Positions 26,899-34,920 of a DNA stretch of 48,221 nucleotides are shown here, one piece after another (the stretch's first letter is position 1; each line of letters starts with the position of its first letter). The notes below the pieces were generated by a model, which worked only from the letters and a program-made list of their open reading frames with translations, did no database searches and had not been told where the DNA came from. The stretch comes from Colwellia sp. 39_35_sub15_T18 (lineage in GTDB: Bacteria > Pseudomonadota > Gammaproteobacteria > Enterobacterales > Alteromonadaceae): the NCBI GenBank assembly GCA_002162675.1, contig MAAE01000050.1, positions 1 to 48,221 on the forward strand. The letters are read 5' to 3'. A program made the position numbers and the translations under genes.

Positions 26899-27627
26899 TT
26901 AAAAAACTAAATGATTGCCCAAGCGGTATTTACTGCCCGGAGCGGTTAATATGGCTAAACTCACCACACCTTTTCTCGACCAAGTTCGGCGTTTAACTTG
27001 TAAGCAAGGCTCGCTGTTACTAATATTAAGTAACTGGCATACTTCATCATCAGCGAGTACCGCTTCAATCTCATGGGTTGCTTCTGTTAATGGCGCAACA
27101 TCAGAAAGGTATTCATGGGGAGTGGTTTGAGTAAAGTCTTGTAATAAATACTCAGGCACTAAGGCGGCATTAACATAACGCTGCTCTAATTGTATGGCTT
27201 GGTCATTCTCAAAGTGTAATACTTGTGAAAAGAACACATGTTCATTGTTTTTTAAATTTAATAAAATGGCGACTTCTTCGGTAACCGCAATTGATTTAAG
27301 CATCAGTTGTTTGGCATGATGCTTATGGCCACGTTCATGAATTTCATCGCTAATGTTACGAATTTCCAGTAACGATGATTGCGATTTGAAGGTAGCGACA
27401 TAAGTTCCTGAACCTTGAGAACGCACTAAAATACCTTGCTCAGTTAATTCTTGTAGGGCGCGACGGGCAGTCATACGGCTAACGTCAAACTGTTGTGTTA
27501 GTTCATTCTCCGAAGGTACTTTATAATGTTGTGGCCATTGACCTGATTCAATTTTTTGGCAAATATGTTGCTTGATAATTATATATTTAGCAGGTTTTTC
27601 GTTAAACTTTAAATTAGTAACGCTCAT
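26899..27627 (-). CDS. hutC: Histidine utilization repressor HutC (GntR family)
   Basis: Represses hut genes; urocanate is the usual inducer. 242 residues. The N-terminal winged helix of the GntR family has PSENELTQQFDVSRMTARRALQELTEQGILVRSQGSGTYV at about 40-80, and the C-terminal UTRA effector domain (about 95-235) ends with RRTWSRKGVVSLAILTAPGSKYRLGN. It is divergent from hutI, with TTGTATATACAA palindromes in between, so it controls both directions and itself. No clear Shine-Dalgarno sequence precedes the ATG. Confidence 0.95.
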   Translation of the reverse strand: MSVTNLKFNEKPAKYIIIKQHICQKIESGQWPQHYKVPSENELTQQFDVSRMTARRALQELTEQGILVRSQGSGTYVATFKSQSSLLEIRNISDEIHERGHKHHAKQLMLKSIAVTEEVAILLNLKNNEHVFFSQVLHFENDQAIQLEQRYVNAALVPEYLLQDFTQTTPHEYLSDVAPLTEATHEIEAVLADDEVCQLLNISNSEPCLQVKRRTWSRKGVVSLAILTAPGSKYRLGNHLVF

Positions 27628-27659
27628 AATATTGACAATTATTTTAATTAAACACTAAG

Positions 27660-27671
27660 TTGTATATACAA
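27660..27671. promoter_or_regulatory. HutC operator 1
   Basis: TTGTATATACAA, a perfect 12-bp palindrome, 33 bp upstream of the hutC start and therefore placed to autoregulate hutCUH. It shares its core with operator 2, 40 bp away centre to centre. Confidence 0.8.
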
Positions 27672-27692
27672 TCTCATAATTCGTTACTCAAT

Positions 27693-27718
27693 GCAATAGT
27701 TGTATATACAACTATTGC
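27693..27718. promoter_or_regulatory. HutC operator 2
   Basis: A perfect 26-bp palindrome with half-site GCAATAGTTGTAT and its mirror. It contains the same TTGTATATACAA core as operator 1. It lies 62 bp upstream of the hutI start and overlaps the likely hutI promoter. Confidence 0.85.
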
Positions 27719-27779
27719 TAATTCTATCATTCTCGGCTAAAGTTATTGCTTAATACCCTCTCAATCTTGGCATTCATTG

Positions 27780-29033
27780 ATGACAAATACAGCGCAAGCA
27801 ACTAATCCCATCCCACATTGGCAGACACTCTGGTTGAATGTTAATTTAGCGACTATGACCAATGGCGGTGATAATTATGGAGAAATTTGTGATGCGGCAT
27901 TGGCTATTAGTGATGGCAAAATTGCTTGGTTAGGCAAACAAGCTGATTTACCAAGCTACCATAAAAGTGATGTTGAAGTTATTGATGGCCAAGGTCGCTG
28001 GCTAACACCGGGACTTATTGATTGCCATACGCACCTTGTTTATGGCGGTAATCGTGCCAATGAATTTGAAATGCGTTTGCAGGGTAAAAGTTATCAAGAA
28101 ATTGCTGAGGCGGGCGGTGGTATTGTCTCAACAGTGAAAGCAACCCGTGAGGCAAGCGCCGCTGAGTTATTAAAGAGTGCGTTGCCAAGGTTAACCGCGC
28201 TTCACCAGCAAGGCGTAACTACCATTGAGATCAAGTCGGGCTATGGCCTAGATCTTGATAATGAAGTGAAAATGCTGACCGTTGCAGGTGAGTTAGCCGA
28301 GCAACTTCCTGTCACCGTCAAGCGTACTTTTCTTGGCGCCCATGCGCTACCCGTTGAGTATAAAGACAACTCAGATGGATACATCAAGCTTGTATGTGAT
28401 GAAATGATCCCCGTGATTGCTGAGCAAAAGTTAGCCGATACCGTGGATGTGTTTTGTGAGAATATCGGTTTTGATTTAGCGCAAACCGAACGAGTATTTA
28501 CTGCAGCAAAACAGCATGGTCTAGCCATTAAAGCGCATGCCGAGCAACTATCTAATTTAGGCGGCACTGAGCTGGCGGCAAAGTATCAGGCGTTATCAAG
28601 CGACCATATTGAATTTTTATCTGCAGCAGGCATAAAAGCAATGAGCGCCGCCAATATGACCGCCGTTTTACTACCGGGCGCTTTTTATTTTTTACGCGAA
28701 ACACAATTACCGCCTGTTGAATTGTTACGTAAACATGGTGTTGCTATGGCAATTGCCACTGACGCTAATCCGGGCTCTTCACCAATATGTTCCATTCAAT
28801 TAATGCTGAATATGGCGTGTACTTTATTTAGATTAACCCCAAGTGAGGCTTTAGCGGGTGTTACTTGCAATGCCGCGAAAGCGTTAGGGTTATCAAAGAC
28901 AAAGGGGCAGCTAAGTGTTGGTTTTGATGCCGATATTGCACTATGGAATATCAGCCAGCCAGCAGAGTTATGCTATCAGTTTGGTGTTAATCCACTTAGT
29001 GCTTTGATACAAAATGGCCAGCAAGTTATTTAG
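27780..29033 (+). CDS. hutI: Imidazolonepropionase
   Basis: Third step of histidine degradation: hydrolyses imidazolone-5-propionate to N-formimino-L-glutamate. A zinc/iron amidohydrolase of about 417 residues. The metal site [23 protein letters not shown] is near 83-105, with [28 protein letters not shown] and [11 protein letters not shown] following, all diagnostic of HutI. I use the ATG at 27780; an in-frame TTG directly before it is also possible. Neither has a strong ribosome site. Divergent from hutC. No hutG or hutF follows, so the fate of formiminoglutamate is encoded elsewhere. Confidence 0.97.
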   Translation: MTNTAQATNPIPHWQTLWLNVNLATMTNGGDNYGEICDAALAISDGKIAWLGKQADLPSYHKSDVEVIDGQGRWLTPGLIDCHTHLVYGGNRANEFEMRLQGKSYQEIAEAGGGIVSTVKATREASAAELLKSALPRLTALHQQGVTTIEIKSGYGLDLDNEVKMLTVAGELAEQLPVTVKRTFLGAHALPVEYKDNSDGYIKLVCDEMIPVIAEQKLADTVDVFCENIGFDLAQTERVFTAAKQHGLAIKAHAEQLSNLGGTELAAKYQALSSDHIEFLSAAGIKAMSAANMTAVLLPGAFYFLRETQLPPVELLRKHGVAMAIATDANPGSSPICSIQLMLNMACTLFRLTPSEALAGVTCNAAKALGLSKTKGQLSVGFDADIALWNISQPAELCYQFGVNPLSALIQNGQQVI

Positions 29034-29110
29034 TCTGCACGGGTAAGTCACATTTACGCCAGTAATACGCCAGTAATATACCAATCACTGATTTTCCCAT
29101 CAATATCTAT

Positions 29111-29160
29111 ACCCATGTTACCTCAATATCCTGAAACTCGAATCTTGAAGTATCATGGGT
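29111..29160. repeat. Inverted repeat in the 315-bp hutI-cupredoxin spacer
   Basis: ACCCATG (29111-29117) is inverted as CATGGGT (29154-29160). The inner part, CTCGAATCTTGAAGTATCATGGGT-like, has the look of a degraded dispersed repeat. A short direct repeat ACGCCAGTAAT occurs twice just upstream. The rest of 29034-29348 is AT-rich and shows no gene; it must carry the promoter of the next gene but no clear boxes stand out. Confidence 0.45.
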
Positions 29161-29348
29161 GTGTAAGTATCGACTTTGATAGCGCGATATTTTAATCTCC
29201 AGCTGAAATTCTATTGGTCGTTCCTTGTTCTATATCTCTACAACTTTGAAACTAGGAGCAAAATTAAGTATATTTTAACTATTGAGAATAAGTTTGCTTA
29301 GTTATTCTTTTTGTTTAAATTTGGTATACACTTAATTAAATTGCTAAT

Positions 29349-30065
29349 ATGATTATATATATGGGTATTTCTTTGAATAATAAGATAATTACATTCTCAT
29401 TATTATTGCTTTCAATGGTGATTATGCCAAGGGCATATAGCGAAAGTGGCTGTAATGATGGGTCAATAAATAATACTTGCGTGCAAGTTTTTGTGAAGAG
29501 TAAAGCAGGGCAAGCGCTAGTCGATATGGTGGTTTACCTAGAACCACTTAATGGACAAGTTTTAGAGCAATCTTCCCAAGAAGTTATTGTCGGACAATTT
29601 GATAAATCATTCACCCCCTATATCAGTGTTAGCCAAAGTAAATCGACGGTTAATTTTGTCAATAAAGATGATATTACTCATCATATCTACTCTGCGGGTA
29701 GTGATAATAAATTTTCATTTAAAATTCGTGCTGGTGAAACCAATACTTCAACTCAATTTAACCATGCGAGTGAAGTTGCTATGGGCTGTAATATTCATGA
29801 CTGGATGAGTGGTTACTTGCTGGTGGTTGATACTCCTTATTTTGGAAAAACCAATGAAAAAGGGCAGGTGAGTTTTGATGTCAGTAAGCAAGGTAAGTAC
29901 AACATCGTTGTCTGGCACCCTCAAATGCAAGCAAAAAATAACCGCATGAGCATAGAAAAAAATATTGTAGCACCGAGCGCTTTCACGCTTACTTTACCTG
30001 AAGATATAAGTGATACTCCAGTACAGAAAAGTGACGATGATTTTGATTTTCTGTCAGATTACTAG
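29349..30065 (+). CDS. Exported cupredoxin (plastocyanin-like) protein
   Basis: About 238 residues with a signal peptide ending near PRAYSES. The cupredoxin domain has a type-1-copper-like ligand set: a His in DDITHHIYSAG (about 108-118) and Cys, His and Met in MGCNIHDWMSGYLLV (about 144-158). A C-terminal carboxypeptidase-regulatory-like beta domain follows (NEKGQVSFDVSKQGKYNIVVWHP), then an acidic tail. Proteins of this type are often labelled methylamine utilisation protein without evidence. It could carry electrons or sense or bind copper in the periplasm. First of three closely spaced genes (27-bp gap, then overlap). The start is uncertain (ATG at 29349 or 29361-29364 region). Confidence 0.82.
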   Translation: MIIYMGISLNNKIITFSLLLLSMVIMPRAYSESGCNDGSINNTCVQVFVKSKAGQALVDMVVYLEPLNGQVLEQSSQEVIVGQFDKSFTPYISVSQSKSTVNFVNKDDITHHIYSAGSDNKFSFKIRAGETNTSTQFNHASEVAMGCNIHDWMSGYLLVVDTPYFGKTNEKGQVSFDVSKQGKYNIVVWHPQMQAKNNRMSIEKNIVAPSAFTLTLPEDISDTPVQKSDDDFDFLSDY

Positions 30066-30091
30066 TGATTGAGTACATAGGAAATTAACCA

Positions 30092-32443
30092 ATGAAAAGC
30101 CTACAAAACAAAATATTTTTATTTTTTGTCCTACTGTTACTCATGGTACAAGCGATAGCTTTTTGGACGTTATATAACGGTAATCAAAATCAAGAAGCGG
30201 CAGAAATTAATAACCGTTTAACTACCGCAAAAACTATCTTTACCGAGTTGTTCGATCGTCGTCTGGCTTACTTATCAGCTTTTGCTGAAACGGCGGCAAA
30301 AGATTATGGCTTAAAAGAAGTCTTCAATGATGATACCCGCAGCTTATTGTTTGCGTTGAATAATCACCGTAAACGTATTGATGCCGACTTAGCGATGACC
30401 GTTTCTTCCGAGGGCATTATTAACGCGCAACTGCAAAAATATTTCGTTAACGGCTCTGAAAAAATTCGCCAAGGCATTGAACGCAGAACAAATTTTCGCT
30501 TTCCTGACTGGCTTGATACCGGACAAGCGGCTCATTTATATATGATTGACGACGCACTTTATCAGTTGAGTTTATCACCTGTCACGGTCGGTACAAAAAC
30601 CTTAGGCTGGGTCGCTTTTGGTTTTCAAATTGATCATCGCTTGGCTGATGAATTTATGAGTATTACCGGTTTGGAGACTGACTTTATTGTTAAGTATGAT
30701 GATATGTGGCGATTAATATCAACGTCACAGCATGATGCTAATTACAATACCGCGCTTAATTTGGCGGTGCAGGTTATTGAAGATAAAGCCCCCGATACAT
30801 ATATTAGTACGTATTCATTAATTACCGAGTTTGATGAACAAGAGCTGGGTGTTGCTATGCATGGCTTACGGGCTAATTTTGTCGCTTTATTACAGAAACA
30901 GTGGTGGCGATTTTTAATTTTAGCGATATTAACCTTACTGGTTTCACTAACCAGTGCGTATTTTATTGCCGCTTCTATTAGTAAGCCGATTAAACGCTTG
31001 GTTGCTCAGGCAAAAGTTATTGCCAGTGGTGACTACCAACAAACAGTGACGCTAAATGATAAAAATGAAATCGGTCAACTTGCCGATGAATTTAATCAGA
31101 TGCAATCGGCAGTATTGCAGCGTGAAGAAGCTATTATGCATCTTGCCAATCATGATCCATTAACTAATCTGCCCAACAGAAATATGCTCAATAAAGTTTT
31201 GAAAGAGCTAACCGAGCAGCCACAGCATTTTATGATCTTGCATTTAAACCTCAGTCGTTTGAAAGATGTTAACGATACGCTAGGCCACGATGTTGGTGAC
31301 GAAGTGATAAAAGAGCTTGCCAAGCGTTTACAAGGTTTGTGTCAAGCAACAAACTTTACATTATTAGTGCACTTGGGAGCTGATGAATTCGTCTTGTTAG
31401 CTGATTATTTGGCAATCAATGATACTATTGCGCAATTACAAGCAGAGCTGGAGTCACCGTTTGACTATCAAGGTATTAGCTTACAACTACAAGTGCGTGC
31501 TGGTGTTGCGATATACCCTGAACACAGTGCGGATGCTAAGCTGTTATTACAAAAGGCAGATACCGCGCTGCATCATACGAGAGAAACAGGTAAGTTAGTA
31601 CAAACATACCACCCTGACCTTGATGTAAATACGGTTGAGCGTTTGAACTTGATTAATGATTTAAAGCAAGCGATACCAGCAGGTGAATTAGAACTGCATT
31701 TTCAGCCTAAATTATGTTTAAAAACTAAGGTGGTGACTCACGTTGAAGCCTTGGTTCGTTGGCAGCATCCTTCGTTAGGTATGATACCCCCCGATAATTT
31801 TATTTATATTGCCGAGCAAACGGGCCAAATTAAAGCATTAACGCGTTGGGTATTTATCACCGCATTAGCACAATATAATACTTGGCAAACGCTAGGTATT
31901 GATTTAAATATTGCGATAAATATTTCGGCAGAGAATTTAAAAGAATGTGACTTTTATCAGTTTATTTGTCAGGCGTTAATGGCGGCTAATGTACCAGCAA
32001 AAAAAGTAACCTTAGAGGTGACAGAAAGCTCAGTAGTTGAAGACCCCGAAGCGGCAATTAAGTTATTAGGGCAATTTAAAAATCATGGTATGAAAATATC
32101 AATTGATGATTATGGCACTGGCTATTCTTCTTTGGCACAACTAAAGCAACTACCCGTACATGAATTGAAAATTGATAAATCATTTATTCAACGTCTTGAA
32201 CATGATGAAGATGATCAAATTATTGCTCGCTCTACTATTGAACTTGCCCATAATATGGGTTTACATGTGGTAGCAGAAGGCATTGAAGATGAGTTTTCTC
32301 TAAATTGGTTGGCAGAACATCACTGCGAGCTTGGGCAGGGGTATTATATTTGTAAGCCAAAACCAGCGATAGAGTTAACGCCTTGGTTATTAGAGCAGTT
32401 GAATATTAACGATAGCAGTGAAAATGTTAAGGAAAATGTGTGA
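30092..32443 (+). CDS. Membrane GGDEF/EAL protein, probable c-di-GMP phosphodiesterase
   Basis: 783 residues. TM1 (about 8-28), a periplasmic Cache-like sensor (about 30-265), TM2 (about 271-294), HAMP (about 295-347), GGDEF (about 350-505) and EAL (about 515-770). The GGDEF signature reads GADEF (429-433) and no upstream RxxD inhibitory site is evident, so cyclase activity is doubtful. The EAL half keeps EAL (552-554), the Asn of INISAENL, VTES, DDYGTGYS, the Lys of LKIDKSF and AEGIED, so c-di-GMP hydrolysis is likely. Its last bases overlap the next start (GTGTGA). Probably senses a periplasmic signal with the cupredoxin. Confidence 0.92.
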   Translation: MKSLQNKIFLFFVLLLLMVQAIAFWTLYNGNQNQEAAEINNRLTTAKTIFTELFDRRLAYLSAFAETAAKDYGLKEVFNDDTRSLLFALNNHRKRIDADLAMTVSSEGIINAQLQKYFVNGSEKIRQGIERRTNFRFPDWLDTGQAAHLYMIDDALYQLSLSPVTVGTKTLGWVAFGFQIDHRLADEFMSITGLETDFIVKYDDMWRLISTSQHDANYNTALNLAVQVIEDKAPDTYISTYSLITEFDEQELGVAMHGLRANFVALLQKQWWRFLILAILTLLVSLTSAYFIAASISKPIKRLVAQAKVIASGDYQQTVTLNDKNEIGQLADEFNQMQSAVLQREEAIMHLANHDPLTNLPNRNMLNKVLKELTEQPQHFMILHLNLSRLKDVNDTLGHDVGDEVIKELAKRLQGLCQATNFTLLVHLGADEFVLLADYLAINDTIAQLQAELESPFDYQGISLQLQVRAGVAIYPEHSADAKLLLQKADTALHHTRETGKLVQTYHPDLDVNTVERLNLINDLKQAIPAGELELHFQPKLCLKTKVVTHVEALVRWQHPSLGMIPPDNFIYIAEQTGQIKALTRWVFITALAQYNTWQTLGIDLNIAINISAENLKECDFYQFICQALMAANVPAKKVTLEVTESSVVEDPEAAIKLLGQFKNHGMKISIDDYGTGYSSLAQLKQLPVHELKIDKSFIQRLEHDEDDQIIARSTIELAHNMGLHVVAEGIEDEFSLNWLAEHHCELGQGYYICKPKPAIELTPWLLEQLNINDSSENVKENV

Positions 32444-33741
32444 ATAAAGCGGGTAAAGCCATAGGTCATTTTTTAATACTGTTAACCTATTTTCAGCTAC
32501 ATACTAGCCAAGCAGCCGAATTTTCAGCCCATGGCATACTTGATGTCAGAATCAGCCAAGTAGACTCGTTAGAGCAAAGTTACTTAGCGAGTGGGCAAGG
32601 TAAGTTTGCCTTAGGTGATGGCTTGCAACTTTCTGTGGCGCAAGCAGGCGCTGACTTATCAATAACATGGGACAACGGCCTCAGTGCTCATGGTGTAGTA
32701 AATGCTTATTTGAAAGGTACGGGAGACGGTGAAGATAGCGCCCTTGGCTTTACTGAAGCATATTTTAAATATCGTACCTTACCTACAGCGTCCGGCTATC
32801 GTTTTCAAACTAGAGCAGGCATCTTCTATCCAGAAATATCTCTTGAAAATGATGCTTATGCTTGGGCGAGTAAAGATACCCTAAACTCCTCATCATTAAA
32901 TACATGGATTGGTGAAGAAGTTCGTGTGCTAGGCACAGAAGTTAAAGTGACGCGTTTAGGTCGACTCAATAATGACGATTATGACTTATCATTGTCAGCA
33001 ACGGCATTTATCAACAATGATCCCACGGGTGCTTTGCTGGCTTGGCATGGCTGGACCACAAGTAGTAGACAAACCCTTTGGGCAGAAAAACGTCCGTTTC
33101 CGTGGTTTCCTGCCCTTGGAGAAGGACAAACTTTAGCAGGGCAAGCGAGAGAGTCCGATCCCTTTTTAGAAATTGATCATCGTGCTGGATATCACGTACG
33201 CGGTGAATGGTTACTGCACGGTAAAGGTGAATTTTCTGCCGGTTATTATAATAATAGAGCGACCCCTTATAAAGTGGTTGATGGCCAATATGGTTGGCAT
33301 ACACGCTTTTATCATCTAGGCGCGCGCTGGCGCTTTAGTAAAAATATTACCTTGGTGGCCCAATATTTATCGGGTGATACCTTAATGCAAAGCCATCTTC
33401 GAGAAGATGTGGTTAATAATGATTATGCCAATGCTTTTGTTGCCTTAACCTATAAATGGCAGACCTTGCCTTGGAGCGAAAAATCAGCCAATAAAAAGCA
33501 TAAAAGTACCATTCGCCTTGAAGACTTTTCCGTCACTGATAATGATGATACTTGGGGTGATAACAATAATGAAGACGGTCAAGCGCTAACGTTAAGTCAC
33601 AGTTACCGCATGAGCAAACACTGGTTTTTATCGGCAGAATTTAACCTTACCGATAGCCATAGACCTGCTCGTGGCTATACAGGTAAACCTATTGATTTAA
33701 TTGAAAAACAATGGCAGGTAGCGGCGCGTTATTTTTTCTAA
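32440..33741 (+). CDS. Outer-membrane beta-barrel protein of unknown function
   Basis: 433 residues with a signal peptide (cleavage probably after TSQA). It is rich in alternating hydrophobic strands and ends in QWQVAARYFF, an outer-membrane C-terminal signature. It looks porin-like but I cannot name a family. The start is a GTG that overlaps the EAL gene stop, with AAGGAAAAT in front, so it is translationally coupled. The three genes (cupredoxin, GGDEF/EAL, barrel) form one operon whose joint role is unknown; an export/uptake channel controlled by copper or redox state is a guess. Confidence 0.8.
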   Translation: MNKAGKAIGHFLILLTYFQLHTSQAAEFSAHGILDVRISQVDSLEQSYLASGQGKFALGDGLQLSVAQAGADLSITWDNGLSAHGVVNAYLKGTGDGEDSALGFTEAYFKYRTLPTASGYRFQTRAGIFYPEISLENDAYAWASKDTLNSSSLNTWIGEEVRVLGTEVKVTRLGRLNNDDYDLSLSATAFINNDPTGALLAWHGWTTSSRQTLWAEKRPFPWFPALGEGQTLAGQARESDPFLEIDHRAGYHVRGEWLLHGKGEFSAGYYNNRATPYKVVDGQYGWHTRFYHLGARWRFSKNITLVAQYLSGDTLMQSHLREDVVNNDYANAFVALTYKWQTLPWSEKSANKKHKSTIRLEDFSVTDNDDTWGDNNNEDGQALTLSHSYRMSKHWFLSAEFNLTDSHRPARGYTGKPIDLIEKQWQVAARYFF

Positions 33742-33764
33742 GTTACTATCTGAATAAAATATTT

Positions 33765-33835
33765 ACCACAGAGATGCTGCGCACTACACCGAGCATAACG
33801 AAGGTTCTGTGCAGGCTCGAAGAGCCCTCTGTGGT
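33765..33835. repeat. Palindromic interspersed repeat, copy 1
   Basis: Outer arms ACCACAGAG (33765-33773) and CTCTGTGGT (33827-33835) pair perfectly; an inner hairpin GGCTCGAAGAGCC sits at 33814-33826. Copy 2 at 34801-34898 has the same plan. It lies between two convergent genes. Confidence 0.85.
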
Positions 33836-33857
33836 GAGTAGTTACTATTATTATTTG

Positions 33858-34562
33858 TTATTGCTTACTTAAACCTGCCAGATATTCTTTTGCTTGCGCG
33901 GGAAAATTAGAAAAAATGCCATCAACTCCTAAAGCCTTCATGGCACTGATATCCTCTAACTCATCGACAGTATAAACAAATACTTTTAAACCACGTTTAT
34001 GGGCATCCTCGACAAAACGCTGACTAATAAAGTCAACATCAAGGTGTATCGAATATGAATTCAGCTGCTGAGCAAATTTTGCATACTCTAACGGATGACA
34101 GGCGGTTAGTGCGCCAATAGCAAACTCAGGCCTTTGTTGGTGTATATTAGCAAGTAAATGGTGATTGAATGAAGAAAGAAGAATGTCTTTAACAGTCAGG
34201 TTTGATAGGTTGATAGCGTCATCAAGATAAGAAAATAATAAGGCGATATCACTGACGCCTTTTAATTCAATATTAATAGTACATTTCCCTGCAATCAGCG
34301 TTAGTACTTCATCAAGGGTGGGAATCGTTTCGCCATTTCCTGCATCTAAACTGCGTAAATACTGGTAACTATGGTGAAATATTTGTCCTTTACCTGAGGT
34401 GGTTCTTTGTAACCAACGGTCGTGAATAACAAATAACTTACCGTCAACTTGATAAATATCAATTTCAATGCCGTCAATTTTTGCATCGAGCGCGGCGCGA
34501 ATGGCCCGTAAGGTATTTTCAGGTGCAGTGCCGCTGGCACCACGGTGAGCAAAAATTAACAT
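33858..34562 (-). CDS. Glycerophosphodiester phosphodiesterase
   Basis: About 234 residues, TIM-barrel GDPD family; splits glycerophosphodiesters into sn-glycerol 3-phosphate and an alcohol. The catalytic HRGASGTAPENT opening is at about 5-16, with GIEIDIYQVDGKLFVIHDRWLQRTTSGKG after it carrying the metal-binding Glu/Asp and second His. No signal peptide, so it is a cytoplasmic UgpQ-like form rather than periplasmic GlpQ. I use the ATG at 34562; an ATG five codons earlier (34577) is possible. It is flanked on both sides by the palindromic repeat element. Confidence 0.92.
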   Translation of the reverse strand: MLIFAHRGASGTAPENTLRAIRAALDAKIDGIEIDIYQVDGKLFVIHDRWLQRTTSGKGQIFHHSYQYLRSLDAGNGETIPTLDEVLTLIAGKCTINIELKGVSDIALLFSYLDDAINLSNLTVKDILLSSFNHHLLANIHQQRPEFAIGALTACHPLEYAKFAQQLNSYSIHLDVDFISQRFVEDAHKRGLKVFVYTVDELEDISAMKALGVDGIFSNFPAQAKEYLAGLSKQ

Positions 34563-34710
34563 AGTGAGCCATCCCATATCAGTAAAAAATTGCCAGTAAG
34601 CGATTACCAGTAAGTAATTTTTTGTTATGTAATCAATGTTTTATTAATAGCATACTAATAATTATTGTCAATTGTCATTAATTGGTGGTCGTTAATTGAC
34701 GGGCATTAAA

Positions 34711-34746
34711 ATAAAACCGCCAAAGAGTGAAAACTATTTGGCGGTT
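34711..34746 (-). terminator. Terminator downstream of the TonB-dependent receptor gene
   Basis: AACCGCCAAA (34715-34724) and TTTGGCGGTT (34737-34746) form a 10-bp stem; on the minus strand T-rich sequence (TTTTAT) follows. It lies about 175 bp beyond the receptor stop, past repeat copy 2. The 358-bp spacer 34563-34920 holds this, the repeat, and the AT-rich upstream region of the phosphodiesterase gene. Confidence 0.75.
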
Positions 34747-34800
34747 GAAGAAGTTGTGTTGTGAATAAATGTTTTGTATTTATTCAGCTTAGAAATATTT

Positions 34801-34898
34801 ACCACCGAGAGCACCGAGAGCGCTAACGCACTGCACCAAGAATAATAAAGTCTCTGTGTCGGCTCGAAGAGCCCTCGTCAGCATCGCGGCTCGGTGGT
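34801..34898. repeat. Palindromic interspersed repeat, copy 2
   Basis: Outer arms ACCACCGAG (34801-34809) and CTCGGTGGT (34890-34898); inner hairpin GGCTCGAAGAGCC at 34861-34873 identical to copy 1. Relative to copy 1, one A-T pair of the outer stem is replaced by C-G on both arms, so pairing is kept. The middle is longer. Confidence 0.85.
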
Positions 34899-34920
34899 GA
34901 ACAGTTACCATGTTTTCAGC

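Noticed and set aside
28241..28567. 108-codon minus-strand ORF inside hutI
   Set aside because: Antisense shadow of a fully conserved gene, without a ribosome site or family resemblance.
33765..34898. Reading the two palindromic elements as terminal inverted repeats of a transposon carrying the phosphodiesterase gene
   Set aside because: They are in direct orientation, each is itself a palindrome, and no transposase or target-site duplication is seen.
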